A stretch of DNA of 64,000 bases from Hylemonella sp. (GTDB taxonomy: Bacteria; Pseudomonadota; Gammaproteobacteria; Burkholderiales; Burkholderiaceae_C). Numbering within the stretch: the first letter of the stretch is position 1; every line of letters begins with the position of its first letter. The stretch is taken from the NCBI GenBank assembly GCA_030680575.1, contig JAUXVI010000045.1, forward strand, positions 1-64,000, given 5' to 3'. Below, in pieces: positions 45,801 to 54,432 of this stretch. Position numbers and translations under genes: made by a program. A model generated the notes under the pieces. The model searched no databases and had not been told where the DNA came from. It saw only the letters and a program-made list of their open reading frames with translations.

Positions 45801-46738
45801 ACAGGCAACTTTTGCTTTCCGAAATTCTGACCACCCCGTGGGCCCTGATGCCCGAGCGGCTCCAGGCCATGGCCGGTGTCTTGACCCGCTGGTCTGCGGG
45901 CGAGCCGCCAACTGACGAAGCCATGTTTCAGATCCAGTCGGACCGGGTGCTGCGCGATACCCGCAAACAGATGGCTGCTGCAAATGCTGGCTCTGGCATT
46001 GCCGTGCTGCCCCTGTATGGCGTGGTCACGCAGCGGGGCAACATGATTGATGACATCTCTGGCCCTGGCAGCACCAGCACCCAGCAATTCACCTCGGCCT
46101 TGCGCCAGGTCCTGGCCGACGACACGGTGGGCCAGATCCTGATCGACATCGACAGCCCCGGCGGCAGCGTGTATGGCGTTGCCGAACTCGCCTCGGAGAT
46201 CGTCAAGGCCCGAGCCCAGAAGCCTGTGGTGGCTGTGGCCAACAGCCTGGCTGCCTCGGCGGCTTACTGGATCGGCTGCTCTGCCAGTGAGTTCTACGTT
46301 ACCCCTGGTGGTGAGGTGGGCTCCATTGGCGTGTGGCAGGCGCACTTTGACTATTCGAAAGCGCTGGAAGAGGAGGGCGTCAAAACCACCCTGGTCTCAG
46401 CTGGCAAGTTCAAGGTCGAGGGCAACCCCTATGTGCCACTGGACCCGGAGGCCCAGGCCTTCATGCAGTCTCGTGTGGACGACTACTACAACGCCTTCAT
46501 ACAGGCTGTAGCTGTTGGCCGGGGCGTGTCGGTCGACGATGTCCGAAACGGCATGGGCGAAGGTCGGGTGCTCGGAGCTGATGCTGCCCAGGCGCAGCGC
46601 ATGGTCGATGGCATTGCATCCTTTGACGATGTTCTGGCCCGCATGCAGACCAAGGTCACAGGCAACGCCGTTCGAAGCCAGCCTCAGAAAAGTCAATCTC
46701 GCCTGAAACAAGCCCGGGACGCTCTCGCACTGGTTTGA
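45797..46738 (+). CDS. S49-family head maturation protease
   Basis: SppA/lambda gpC-like serine protease that processes the capsid during assembly. DIDSPGGSVYGVAELASEI near residue 113 and the catalytic Ser in AVANSLAASAAYWIGCSASEFYVTPGGEVGSIGV near 143-175 are visible. The lysine partner lies in KFKVEGNPYVPLDPEAQAF near 205. The 313-residue length is that of the protease without a large scaffold domain, though the final 40 residues could serve as a scaffold remnant. It precedes the capsid gene after a 137-base gap holding a terminator-like hairpin. Confidence 0.93.
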   Translation: MNRQLLLSEILTTPWALMPERLQAMAGVLTRWSAGEPPTDEAMFQIQSDRVLRDTRKQMAAANAGSGIAVLPLYGVVTQRGNMIDDISGPGSTSTQQFTSALRQVLADDTVGQILIDIDSPGGSVYGVAELASEIVKARAQKPVVAVANSLAASAAYWIGCSASEFYVTPGGEVGSIGVWQAHFDYSKALEEEGVKTTLVSAGKFKVEGNPYVPLDPEAQAFMQSRVDDYYNAFIQAVAVGRGVSVDDVRNGMGEGRVLGADAAQAQRMVDGIASFDDVLARMQTKVTGNAVRSQPQKSQSRLKQARDALALV

Positions 46739-46822
46739 TGCTGGCCTGATTTCAACCCTTTCCCTTTCAGTCCTCCGTTGAGGGCTGCGCCCCCCTGCGA
46801 CCCGTTGGTCGTGATCCCTGTC

Positions 46823-46856
46823 GCCGCCTTGAGTCATTTCGACCAGGCGGCTTTTT
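46823..46856 (+). terminator. Terminator-like hairpin before capsid gene
   Basis: GCCGCCT (46823-46829) pairs with AGGCGGC (46845-46851) and is followed by TTTTT. It lies 20 bases before the capsid ATG in a 137-base gap. It could dampen read-through of upstream genes or act as an mRNA-stabilising 5' hairpin for the highly expressed capsid message. Confidence 0.65.
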
Positions 46857-46875
46857 CATTTCTGGAGATAAACCA

Positions 46876-48192
46876 ATGAGCAAGCAATTGCGCGAGCTTC
46901 AGTCTCGCAAAGCCACCCTGGTCAAGGACGCGCGCGCCCTGACTGACATCGCTGCCGCTGAGCAGCGCGACATGAACGACGAAGAGGTCGCTGCCTTCGA
47001 CGCCCTTAAGGCCAGGATCGAAGCGACTTCAGCCGCCATTGACCGTGAAGCTGCCCTGATTGCCGAAGAGGCACAGATGAACCATCCCTCTCAACTGACC
47101 ACGGCCTCTGTGATCACGGTGGTGGATAACGCCGCCTCTGACCCCAAGCACGGGTTCAAGAGTGTGGGCGACTTCCTCAAGACCGTGCGCCAGGCGCAAA
47201 ACCCCGGCGCTTCGATCGATGAGCGCCTCCTGATCGGCTCGGGCCGAAACGCAGTGGCGCCTGCCACCTTCGGTAATGAAGGCTCGGCCCAGGACGGCGG
47301 CTTTCTGGTACCGCCCCAGTTCGCCCAGGAAATCTTCCAGTTGTCTTTGGGCGAGGACTCCCTGCTGCCGATGACCGACAACGTGGAGATCACGGGCAAC
47401 ACCATGGCCTTCCCCAAGGATGAGACCACGCCCTGGGGTACCAACGGCATCCGTGCCTACTGGCAAGGTGAAGCGGCTTCTGCCATCGGTACCAAGCCGG
47501 TGCTTGGCCTGTCGACCCTGCGCCTCAAAAAGCTCATGGCCCTGGTGCCGGTGACCGACGAATTGCTGGACGACACGAATGCCCTGTCGACCTACCTGCC
47601 CGACAAGATCGCCACCTCCATTCGCTGGAAGACCAACGAATCGATCCTGTTCGGCTCGGGTACTGGCCTGCCGGTGGGCTGCATGAGCAACGCCACCACG
47701 GTGACCGTGGCCAAGGAATCGGGTCAGGCCACGCAGACGCTCTTGGCCCAGAACCTGGCCAAGATGATCTCGCGCCTGCCACCCGGCTCGTTTGGCAAGG
47801 CGGTCTGGATCGTCAACAACGATGTGCTCCCAGCGCTTTTTACGCTGACCCTGGGCAACTACCCGATCTACCTGCCCACCGGCATGAACCCGGGTGGCAT
47901 TCAGGTTTCGCCCTACGGCACGCTGCTCGGCCGTCCGGTGATCGTCTCCCAGCACGCCAACACCTTCTCCTCTGCAGGCGATGTGCTCCTGGCGGACCTG
48001 TCGTACTACCAGACCATCACCAAGGCGGGGGGCATGCAGACAGCCACTTCCATGCACCTGTACTTCGATGCGGACCTCACGGCTTTCCGCACCACGTTCC
48101 GCATGGATGGCCAATCCAAGATCGCTGCGCCGATCACCCCCGCCAAGGGCAACACGACCCTGTCGCCCTTTGTCCAACTGGGCGCTCGCTGA
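46876..48192 (+). CDS. Major capsid protein (HK97 fold)
   Basis: The 438-residue shell protein. Residues about 1-75 form a coiled-coil delta domain (LRELQSRKATLVKDARALTDIAAAEQRDMNDEEVAAFDALKARIEATSAAIDREAAL), to be removed by the S49 protease. The HK97 core follows, with NEGSAQDGGFLVPPQFAQEIFQLSLGEDSLLPM near residue 134, LKKLMALVPVTDELLDDTNALSTYLPDKIATSIRWKTNESILFGSGTGLPVGCM near 217 and a C-terminal PVIVSQHAN region. An SD-like GGAG precedes the ATG. Confidence 0.95.
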   Translation: MSKQLRELQSRKATLVKDARALTDIAAAEQRDMNDEEVAAFDALKARIEATSAAIDREAALIAEEAQMNHPSQLTTASVITVVDNAASDPKHGFKSVGDFLKTVRQAQNPGASIDERLLIGSGRNAVAPATFGNEGSAQDGGFLVPPQFAQEIFQLSLGEDSLLPMTDNVEITGNTMAFPKDETTPWGTNGIRAYWQGEAASAIGTKPVLGLSTLRLKKLMALVPVTDELLDDTNALSTYLPDKIATSIRWKTNESILFGSGTGLPVGCMSNATTVTVAKESGQATQTLLAQNLAKMISRLPPGSFGKAVWIVNNDVLPALFTLTLGNYPIYLPTGMNPGGIQVSPYGTLLGRPVIVSQHANTFSSAGDVLLADLSYYQTITKAGGMQTATSMHLYFDADLTAFRTTFRMDGQSKIAAPITPAKGNTTLSPFVQLGAR

Positions 48193-48222
48193 GCTGGCGC
48201 CTGACCATCAAGGAGAAATCTC

Positions 48223-48672
48223 ATGTTTCCCAATGCAAAAGGCAGCGAGCTGTTCTCGGTTCTGGCCACCATCGACCCGGCCAGCCAGGCCGTCGGCACC
48301 ACCTCTACCGGCTGGATCTCGGCCGGTAACCATCACAACCTGCTGGCGCTTGTGCAAAGCGGCGCTTTGGGCACCAATGCCACGCTCGACGCCAAGCTCC
48401 AGCAGGCCCAGGATGCCTCGGGCACCGGTGCCAAGGACCTGACGGGCAAGGCCATCACGCAGCTCACCCAGGCAGCCAGTGGCTCGGCCAAGCAGGCGCT
48501 GATCAATCTGCGCCCTGAAGACCTGGATGTGACCAATGGCTATGCCTATGTTCGCCTGTCGGTGACCGTGGGCGTGGCCGCCAGTCTGACCGCAGCCCAG
48601 GTGCTTGGCGTCAATCCCCGGTTTGCGCCGGGCGACGCCAATAACCAGGCCGCTGTGGTCCAGGTGGTCTAA
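48223..48672 (+). CDS. Capsid-adjacent phage protein (possible decoration)
   Basis: A 149-residue protein (MFPNAKGSELFSVLATIDPASQAVGTTSTGWISAGNHHNLLALVQSGALGTNATLDAKLQQAQDASGTGAKDLTGKAITQLTQAASGSAKQALINLRPEDLDV). The C-terminal YAYVRLSVTVGVAASLTAAQVLGVNPRF is typical of small virion proteins next to capsid genes. It could be a head decoration protein. Function is inferred from position. Ribosome site AAGGAGA precedes the ATG. Confidence 0.72.
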   Translation: MFPNAKGSELFSVLATIDPASQAVGTTSTGWISAGNHHNLLALVQSGALGTNATLDAKLQQAQDASGTGAKDLTGKAITQLTQAASGSAKQALINLRPEDLDVTNGYAYVRLSVTVGVAASLTAAQVLGVNPRFAPGDANNQAAVVQVV

Positions 48673-48692
48673 GAAATCGGGGAGAGCAATGC

Positions 48693-49316
48693 ATGCCTAT
48701 GCAGTTGATCACCCCTCCTGCAGGAGAGCCGGTTTCGCTTGCCGAAGCCAAGCTCCACCTGCGGGTGGACTTCGATGACGACGACAGCCTGATTCAGGTC
48801 CTGATCTCGGCCGCCCGACAGGCGGCCGAGACGCTGACCAATCGACAACTCGTCACGGCTCGCTGGCGGATGGTGCTCGACAGCTTTCCTGGACCGAGCC
48901 TCATGGGCGTGCCCGCAGGGCAGACCTTCACGCTGCCCGGGCACGCTGTTTTGCTGCCCAAATCGCCCGTGCAATCGGTGGTGGAAATCCGCTATCTGGA
49001 CATGGCGGGTGCCTGGCAGGTCATGCCAGCAGCGAACTACACCGTTGACAGTGCCTGCGAGCCTGCCCGCATCACCCCCGTGTTCGGGCAGATCTGGCCG
49101 ATTTCCCTGCCTCAGATCGGGGCTGTGAGCGTGATCTTTGATGCAGGGTACGGCAATGCTTCGGTAGTGCCCGAGGGCATCAAGACCTGGATCAAGCTGC
49201 GCCTGGGCTCTCTGTACGTTCACCGCGAGGAGGTGGCATCGATGACGCGAGGGCGCATTGACCCTTTGCCTTTCATCGATGGCCTGCTCGATCCCTACAA
49301 GGTACCCCTGATATGA
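48693..49316 (+). CDS. Head-tail connector protein (gp6-like)
   Basis: A 207-residue adaptor binding the portal. MQLITPPAGEPVSLAEAKLHLRVDFDDDDSLIQVLISAARQAAETLTNRQLV at the start is the standard gp6/YqbG-type helix region. The C-terminal IKTWIKLRLGSLYVHREEVASMTRGRIDPLPFIDGLLDPYKV is also typical. The overlap of four bases with the next gene supports one operon. Confidence 0.86.
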   Translation: MPMQLITPPAGEPVSLAEAKLHLRVDFDDDDSLIQVLISAARQAAETLTNRQLVTARWRMVLDSFPGPSLMGVPAGQTFTLPGHAVLLPKSPVQSVVEIRYLDMAGAWQVMPAANYTVDSACEPARITPVFGQIWPISLPQIGAVSVIFDAGYGNASVVPEGIKTWIKLRLGSLYVHREEVASMTRGRIDPLPFIDGLLDPYKVPLI

Positions 49317-49663
49317 ACCCGATCGGAGCCGGAACGCTGGGCCGCCGCATCAAGATTCAGCGCCCCAGCACCATTAAAGACAGCCTGGGTGCACCCAGTC
49401 GGACATGGATCGATGTGGCTACCGTGTGGGCAGACATCCAGCCTTTGTCCGGACGAGAGGCCGTGATCGCTAGCCGCATCTCGGCCGAACTCACGCACCA
49501 GATCACGGTGCGCTACCAGAGCATTTTTGACAACCCTCAGCTGGTGGCCCAGTACAGGGTGCTCTACAAGTCCCGGATCTTCAACATCCATTCGGCCCTG
49601 AACGAGGACGAAAAGCGCGTCCTGGTCATCCTGCTGGCCAGCGAAGGTCTGGACGATGGCTAA
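49313..49663 (+). CDS. Head closure / head-tail adaptor protein
   Basis: A 116-residue stopper-type protein: GTLGRRIKIQRPSTIKDSLGAPSRTWIDVATVWADIQPLSGREAVIASRISAELTHQITVRY, the pattern of the phage_H_T_join family. It seals the connector after packaging. The stop overlaps the next gene by eight bases. Confidence 0.88.
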   Translation: MNPIGAGTLGRRIKIQRPSTIKDSLGAPSRTWIDVATVWADIQPLSGREAVIASRISAELTHQITVRYQSIFDNPQLVAQYRVLYKSRIFNIHSALNEDEKRVLVILLASEGLDDG

Positions 49664-50156
49664 GCATGAACGCTTCAAAGTGGAGGGCTTGGCTGAATTG
49701 GCCAAAGCCCTGCGCGAATTGCCTGACCGGGTGGCCAAGAACGGTCTGCGCGTCTCGGTCTATGCCGGAGCCAAGGTCATCCGTGATGAAGCTCGCATGC
49801 GTGCACCCAAAGCGGCCGAAGTCCTGGGACCCAATCAGCCGCCACCGGGCACGCTCAAGCGCTCGGTCATCATGAAACAGATCCCCGAGCTCTCCAGCCT
49901 CACGCGCCAGACCTTCTTTGTGACGGTGCGCCACGGCAAGAAGTACCGCAAGCAGGGCAAGAAGGGCAACCTCTCGCAGGATGCCTGGTACTGGCGTTTC
50001 GTGGAGTTTGGCACCCGAAAAATGCGCGCGCGGCCATTCCTGCGACCTGCCCTGGAAGCCAAGCGGCGTGAAGCGGTGCAGGCCATGAAGGACCGGTTGA
50101 GTGAGCGCATTGAGCTGGAAGCCAAGAACCTTTACAGAGGTCAGCAGAGGAAGTAG
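49656..50156 (+). CDS. HK97 gp10-like tail morphogenesis protein
   Basis: A 166-residue protein with FKVEGLAELAKALRELPDRVAKNGLRVSVYAGAKVIRDEARMRAP at the start and the hallmark YWRFVEFGTRKMRARPFLRPALEAKRREAVQAMKDRLSERIEL at the end. This family joins head and tail. It follows the adaptor gene in the usual order. Confidence 0.9.
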   Translation: MAKHERFKVEGLAELAKALRELPDRVAKNGLRVSVYAGAKVIRDEARMRAPKAAEVLGPNQPPPGTLKRSVIMKQIPELSSLTRQTFFVTVRHGKKYRKQGKKGNLSQDAWYWRFVEFGTRKMRARPFLRPALEAKRREAVQAMKDRLSERIELEAKNLYRGQQRK

Positions 50157-50158
50157 CC

Positions 50159-50509
50159 ATGCAGGATTTCTTTGACGCCATCAAGGATCTGGCCGGAGGT
50201 GAGGTCTACGCGCTTGTCGCTGCAGAAAACACCCAGTACCCGGCCGTTGTCTACACGCCCATCGTGCAGGAGCACATCTTCGGCATCGATGGACCGCATG
50301 GCCTGCAGCGCGTTCGCGTGCAGGTCGACACCTACGCCAGAACGTACCAGGAGGCCTTGCACCTGCAAGACCAGGTCCTGGCTGCGCTTTTGGCTGACAA
50401 GAGCACCGTCGCCGATGTGCGCATGGGGCTGAGTGAATTTGAAGATCAGGCCCGGCTGTACCGGGTGAGCGTGGACTACACCTACCACCGGCCGGTGGGT
50501 TCACCTTGA
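50159..50509 (+). CDS. Tail completion/terminator protein (DUF3168)
   Basis: A 116-residue protein of the DUF3168 type: MQDFFDAIKDLAGGEVYALVAAENTQYPAVVYTPI and GLQRVRVQVDTYARTYQEALHLQDQVLAALL, ending in RLYRVSVDYTYHRP. Like lambda gpU it caps the tail tube and fixes its length. Confidence 0.87.
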   Translation: MQDFFDAIKDLAGGEVYALVAAENTQYPAVVYTPIVQEHIFGIDGPHGLQRVRVQVDTYARTYQEALHLQDQVLAALLADKSTVADVRMGLSEFEDQARLYRVSVDYTYHRPVGSP

Positions 50510-50525
50510 AACAAGGAGCATCTGC

Positions 50526-50936
50526 ATGAGCAGCACCGCAATCACCGCGCAGGGCATCGCCATTGCCCGGTTTGGCACCACCGCCTTTGAAACCATCCCC
50601 AACGTGGTCTCGTTTCAAGGCCCTGGCGGGCAGGCCGCCGTGATCGACGTGACCAATCTGGCGTCCACCGCCAAGGAAAAGCGCGTGGGCCTGCGCGACG
50701 AGGGGCAGTTGTCCCTGACCCTGCACTACAACCCCGACGATCTGGTGCACCAGGGCCTGAGAACCGACCGGGCCAACCGGGTGCGCCGCCAGTTCAAGAT
50801 CACTTTTACCGACACCAACCCTGCCACCTGGACCTTCTACGGCTATGTCACGCACTTCAGCGTGCAAGGCGGTGTGGATGCAGTCGTGCAGGCCTCCGTG
50901 ACCATCGAAATCGATGGCGACATCACCGAAGCTTAA
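50526..50936 (+). CDS. Major tail tube protein
   Basis: A 136-residue tube protein: ISTAITAQG-like N-terminus, VVSFQGPGGQAAVIDVTNLASTAKEKRVGLRDEGQLSLTLHYNPDDLVHQGL and FKITFTDTNPATWTFYGYVTHFSVQGGVDAVVQASVTIEIDGDI. This is the beta-barrel pattern of siphovirus tail tubes. It lies between the terminator and chaperone genes, as expected. Confidence 0.9.
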   Translation: MSSTAITAQGIAIARFGTTAFETIPNVVSFQGPGGQAAVIDVTNLASTAKEKRVGLRDEGQLSLTLHYNPDDLVHQGLRTDRANRVRRQFKITFTDTNPATWTFYGYVTHFSVQGGVDAVVQASVTIEIDGDITEA

Positions 50937-50950
50937 AGAGAGACACATCC

Positions 50951-51289
50951 ATGTTGACCCGTGAACAAATCCTACAGAGCGAAGATCTGCCCCGTGAAAC
51001 TGTCCAAGTCCCGGAGTGGGGCGGTGAGGTGCAGGTGCGCACCATGACCGGTACCGACCGTGATGCCTTTGAGGCCAGCTTGATTGGCAAGGAAGGTCGC
51101 CTTGAGAACGTGCGTGCCCGCCTGGTCTCGCTCACCTTGTGCGACGAGATGGGCAACCGTCTTTTCAGCGATGGTGACATCACGGCGCTCGGTGGCAAGA
51201 GCGCCAAGGCACTGGACCGTGTGTTTGCCGTGTCCCAGCGTCTGAACGGCATTGGCGCTGATCAGGTGGACGCCGCAAAAAACGCCTGA
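50951..51289 (+). CDS. Tail assembly chaperone, upstream frame (G-like)
   Basis: A 112-residue protein (MLTREQILQSEDLPRETVQVPEWGGEVQVRTMTGTDRDAFEASLIG, then SLTLCDEMGNRLFSDGDITALGGKSAKALDRVFAVSQRLNGIG). It corresponds to lambda gpG or HK97 gp13, which binds the tape measure during tail assembly. The last codons include the slippery site AAAAAAC at 51277-51283, followed by GCC TGA. A -1 shift there joins it to the next frame to make the longer G-GT form. Confidence 0.9.
   Translation: MLTREQILQSEDLPRETVQVPEWGGEVQVRTMTGTDRDAFEASLIGKEGRLENVRARLVSLTLCDEMGNRLFSDGDITALGGKSAKALDRVFAVSQRLNGIGADQVDAAKNA
51277..51283 (+). other. -1 programmed frameshift site (AAAAAAC)
   Basis: The zero frame reads GC-A AAA AAC GCC TGA, so A-AAA-AAC is a canonical slippery heptamer in the right phase, two codons before the stop. 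After slipping one base back, reading continues CGC CTG ATC GCC CAT without a stop into the frame ending at 51639. Such a site in tail chaperones is a conserved feature of long-tailed phages. Confidence 0.85.
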
Positions 51290-51639
51290 TCGCCCATCCT
51301 TCGCGGCGCTTTGTGTTCCGGCTGGCGCTGGCTTTGGGCTTGCCGGTGCGCGAGATGCTCGCATCGATGGGATCTGACGAGCTGACCGAGTGGATGGCGT
51401 ACTACCAGCTCGAGCCCTTCGGGGACTACCGGGCCGATTACAGGTCCGGCGTGGTGGCCTCCACCTTTGCCAATGCCCACCGGGCCAAGGATGCGGGGCC
51501 GTTTCGGCCAGAAGACTTCATGCCGTTCCTCGAAAAACCGCAACCCACCCAACCTCAAGACGAAACACAGCTCAATGTGGCCCGGTTCAAGGCCATGTTC
51601 GCGCACAAGGTCCACATAAGGCAATCACAGCATGGCTGA
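51283..51639 (+). CDS. Tail assembly chaperone, T part reached by -1 frameshift
   Basis: The downstream 118 residues are read only after the shift at 51277-51283: RLIAHPSRRFVFRLALALGLPVREMLASMGSDELTEWMAYYQLEPFGDYRADYRSGVVASTFANAH. This is the DUF4035-type T domain. The combined G-GT product would be about 229 residues. Internal GTG at 51313 could in theory start a shorter product but has no ribosome site; the conserved HPSRRFVFRLALALG block begins upstream of it, which supports the frameshift. It overlaps the tape measure start by eight bases. Confidence 0.83.
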   Translation, partial: RLIAHPSRRFVFRLALALGLPVREMLASMGSDELTEWMAYYQLEPFGDYRADYRSGVVASTFANAHRAKDAGPFRPEDFMPFLEKPQPTQPQDETQLNVARFKAMFAHKVHIRQSQHG

Positions 51640-54076
51640 TATCGGCTCCCTCGTGGTCAAACTTGCAGCGGAAACGGCCGATTTCCGCGAAGACCTGGGC
51701 AAGAGTGCATTGCTTTTGGAGCGTCACGCGGAATCCATGCGTGGCTCTCTCGAAAAAGTGGCCGAAGTCGCCAAAACCACCTTTGCCATCGCCATCGGCG
51801 TGGAGTCGGTGGGGGCACTCAAAGAGTTGGTGGCCCACACACTGGAAACGGTGGCCGCCCTGCAGGATCTGGCCGAGCAGACCGGGGCGAGCGCCACGGC
51901 CCTGTCCGGCTTTGCACCGGTGGCCACCATCTCTGGCGTGGCGATGGAGCAGATCGGCGTAGGCCTGACCAAGCTCTCCAAGGGTCTGGCCGGGGTGGAC
52001 GATGAGACCAAGGGTGCTTCTCAGGCCCTGCAGTTTCTGGGCATCAAGGCCAAGGATGCAGGGGGAAACCTGCGCGATCCGGCCGAGGTCATGAATGACA
52101 TTGCCCTGAAACTGTCCAATTTCGAGGACGGGGCAGGCAAGACGGCAATTGCGCTTGAACTGTTTGGCAAATCTGGGGCGGGGCTGCTGCCCTTCCTCAA
52201 AGACCTGGCTGCCAACCAGGACCTGAACATCCGGCTCACTGAAGCAGAGATCGAATCTGCCGAGAAAGCCTCGAAGGCGCTGGGCCGCATGCGGGCCGAG
52301 CACAACTTCGTCGCCCAGACCATCGTGACGGCGGCGCTGCCTGCACTCGAAGAATTGGTCGGTGAGCTCAAGGCAGTGATGCTGGGCACGTACAACACGG
52401 CTGAGGCCATGGTCAAGCTGCGAGACGATGGCACGCTCAAGACCTGGGCGCAGGACACGGCGTATGGCATTGCCATCGTGATCGACGCGCTGCGAGGTGT
52501 GATCCAGATGGCCAAGGCGATCATGGGCAGCTTCGAGGCGGTCTGGGCCGATATTGAGCTGCTCGGCACGTTCCTCGCCGGTGGCAAGGGACTGAACCCG
52601 TTTTCCGAGGAAAACCAGGCCACCCTCAAGACCGCATTGGAAAAACGCAACGCGATCGTTGAGAAGGCCAATCAGACCTACGTTGACCTCTGGAAGATGC
52701 CTTTGCTCGCAAATGCAGTCAAGGAGCGTTTCGATGCGATCAACAAGGGAGAAGCCGAGGCTGCGTCCGAAGCCAAAAAGCCCAAGCTCAACTACAACTC
52801 GGCAACTGGTGCGCTCACCGCAGCGGCCATGGCCAAGATTGAGAGCGACATCAAGCAGCTGCAGGGTCTGACCGATGTGGAAACGGGCCTTCTGAAGGAC
52901 CGTCAAAAGATCGTCGACCTCTATGAGGGGCAGGGTTACATCAGCTACAAGGAGGCCAGTGAGGCCCGGCTGAACGCCCAGCAGGAATTCACGGACCGCC
53001 TGGGCGAGTTGTATGCGCAGGAAGAGTCCATCTTGAAGCGTGGACTGGCCACCGTGGCCAAGACAGCCCAGGACAAATTGAAGCTCCAGGACAAACTCTC
53101 AGAAATCACCCTTCGCCGAGAAAAGCTCGAGCGTGAAGCCCAGCAGTCTAATCTCGAGCGTGAAATCAAGCTGCCGGGTGAAGCACTCAAAGACCTGCAG
53201 GAGCAGGTGGCCAGGAGCCAGGGTCAGCTGCGATCGAGTGAAGAGCAGATCAAGGTCCTACGTGAGACTGGATCGATCAGCGAGATTGATGCGCTGAAAC
53301 GTCTGTCCGCTGCCAGGTGCTCCAGCGCCGATGAGTTGGCGGATTTCGCGGCCAAGGCCAGAGAGCTGGTGGAGGCCACGCCTGGCAACGACAAGTTGGC
53401 CGAATCGTTTCGGCGCATTGAGGAGGCGGCCCGTCAGGCAGCCGATGGAGCGACCTTGTTGGGGCAACGGGCCCTTGAGTTGTCAGACCCTGGCGCAGGC
53501 TTCTCCAAGGCGCTTCGCACCCTGGGTGAAGAAACCGAGCAGGTGGGCAAGCAGATGGAGGCGGTGACCACCAAGGCGTTCAATGGGATGACGGATGCGC
53601 TCACCAACTTCGTGATGACGGGCAAGCTCGACTTCAAGTCGCTGGCCACCTCCATCATCTCTGACCTGATCCGCATTCAGATCCAGCGTGCCATCACGCT
53701 GCCCATGGCCAAGGCGCTGGGAAGCATGTTCGGGTTCGCCGATGGCGGGATCATGACCTCATCGGGCCCTTTGCCTTTGCGGGCCTACGCCAGTGGCGGG
53801 GTGGCCACAACGCCTCAGTTGGCGGTCTTTGGCGAGGGCTCCATGGCCGAGGCCTATGTGCCGCTGCCTGATGGTCGATCCATTCCCGTGACCATGAACC
53901 AGTCTGCCTCTGGTGGCGGGGATGTTTTCAATATCTCGGTCAACGTAGCCGAGGGTGGGGTGACCAGCAGCGCAGGGCAGGGCAAAGACCTGGGGCGGGC
54001 GATTTCAAGCGCGGTGCGCCAGGAGCTGCTCAACCAAAAGCGGGCCGGTGGTCTGCTGGACCCGCGTCGGCATTGA
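51632..54076 (+). CDS. Tail tape measure protein
   Basis: An 814-residue protein that sets tail length. At roughly 0.15 nm per residue, a rule from other siphoviruses, the tail would be about 120 nm long. The N-terminus (IGSLVVKLAAETADFREDLGKSALLLERHAESMRGSLEKVAEVAKTTFAIAIG) and long coiled-coil stretches (about 440-600) fit the family. A hydrophobic piece lies at LRGVIQMAKAIMGSFEAVWADIELLGTFLAG, and the C-terminal FNGMTDALTNFVMTGKLDFKSLATSIISDLIRIQIQRAITLPMAKALG is the lambda gpH-like tail end. Confidence 0.93.
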   Translation: MADIGSLVVKLAAETADFREDLGKSALLLERHAESMRGSLEKVAEVAKTTFAIAIGVESVGALKELVAHTLETVAALQDLAEQTGASATALSGFAPVATISGVAMEQIGVGLTKLSKGLAGVDDETKGASQALQFLGIKAKDAGGNLRDPAEVMNDIALKLSNFEDGAGKTAIALELFGKSGAGLLPFLKDLAANQDLNIRLTEAEIESAEKASKALGRMRAEHNFVAQTIVTAALPALEELVGELKAVMLGTYNTAEAMVKLRDDGTLKTWAQDTAYGIAIVIDALRGVIQMAKAIMGSFEAVWADIELLGTFLAGGKGLNPFSEENQATLKTALEKRNAIVEKANQTYVDLWKMPLLANAVKERFDAINKGEAEAASEAKKPKLNYNSATGALTAAAMAKIESDIKQLQGLTDVETGLLKDRQKIVDLYEGQGYISYKEASEARLNAQQEFTDRLGELYAQEESILKRGLATVAKTAQDKLKLQDKLSEITLRREKLEREAQQSNLEREIKLPGEALKDLQEQVARSQGQLRSSEEQIKVLRETGSISEIDALKRLSAARCSSADELADFAAKARELVEATPGNDKLAESFRRIEEAARQAADGATLLGQRALELSDPGAGFSKALRTLGEETEQVGKQMEAVTTKAFNGMTDALTNFVMTGKLDFKSLATSIISDLIRIQIQRAITLPMAKALGSMFGFADGGIMTSSGPLPLRAYASGGVATTPQLAVFGEGSMAEAYVPLPDGRSIPVTMNQSASGGGDVFNISVNVAEGGVTSSAGQGKDLGRAISSAVRQELLNQKRAGGLLDPRRH

Positions 54077-54093
54077 TGTATTGAAGGATTCTC

Positions 54094-54432
54094 ATGGCGA
54101 CATTCATATGGATCGCCTCGATTGGGGCGTCCCTCACCCTCAAACCCAATGTCCGTAAGGTCTCCTTTGGGGACGGGTACGAGCAGCGTCTGGCCTATGG
54201 CATCAACACCCAGCCTGAGATCTGGTCGCTCGAATTTCGGGGCAAGTCCACGGCTGATGCCGCTGCGATCGACAACTTTTTGCGTGCCAGAGGGGCAGTC
54301 CAGTCCTTTGACTGGACCACTCCGAGCGGCATTGCTGGAAAGTTCCTCTGTGAGGAGTGGAGCCGCAGCATCGAAGAGCCCAATCTGGAAAACATCCACG
54401 CCACCTTCCGGCAGGTGTTTGATATGTCATGA
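54094..54432 (+). CDS. Minor tail protein M
   Basis: A 112-residue tail tip protein like lambda gpM: LKPNVRKVSFGDGYEQRLAYGINTQPEIWSLEFRGKSTADAAAIDNFLRARGAVQSFDWTTPSG. It overlaps the L gene by four bases. Confidence 0.9.
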   Translation: MATFIWIASIGASLTLKPNVRKVSFGDGYEQRLAYGINTQPEIWSLEFRGKSTADAAAIDNFLRARGAVQSFDWTTPSGIAGKFLCEEWSRSIEEPNLENIHATFRQVFDMS

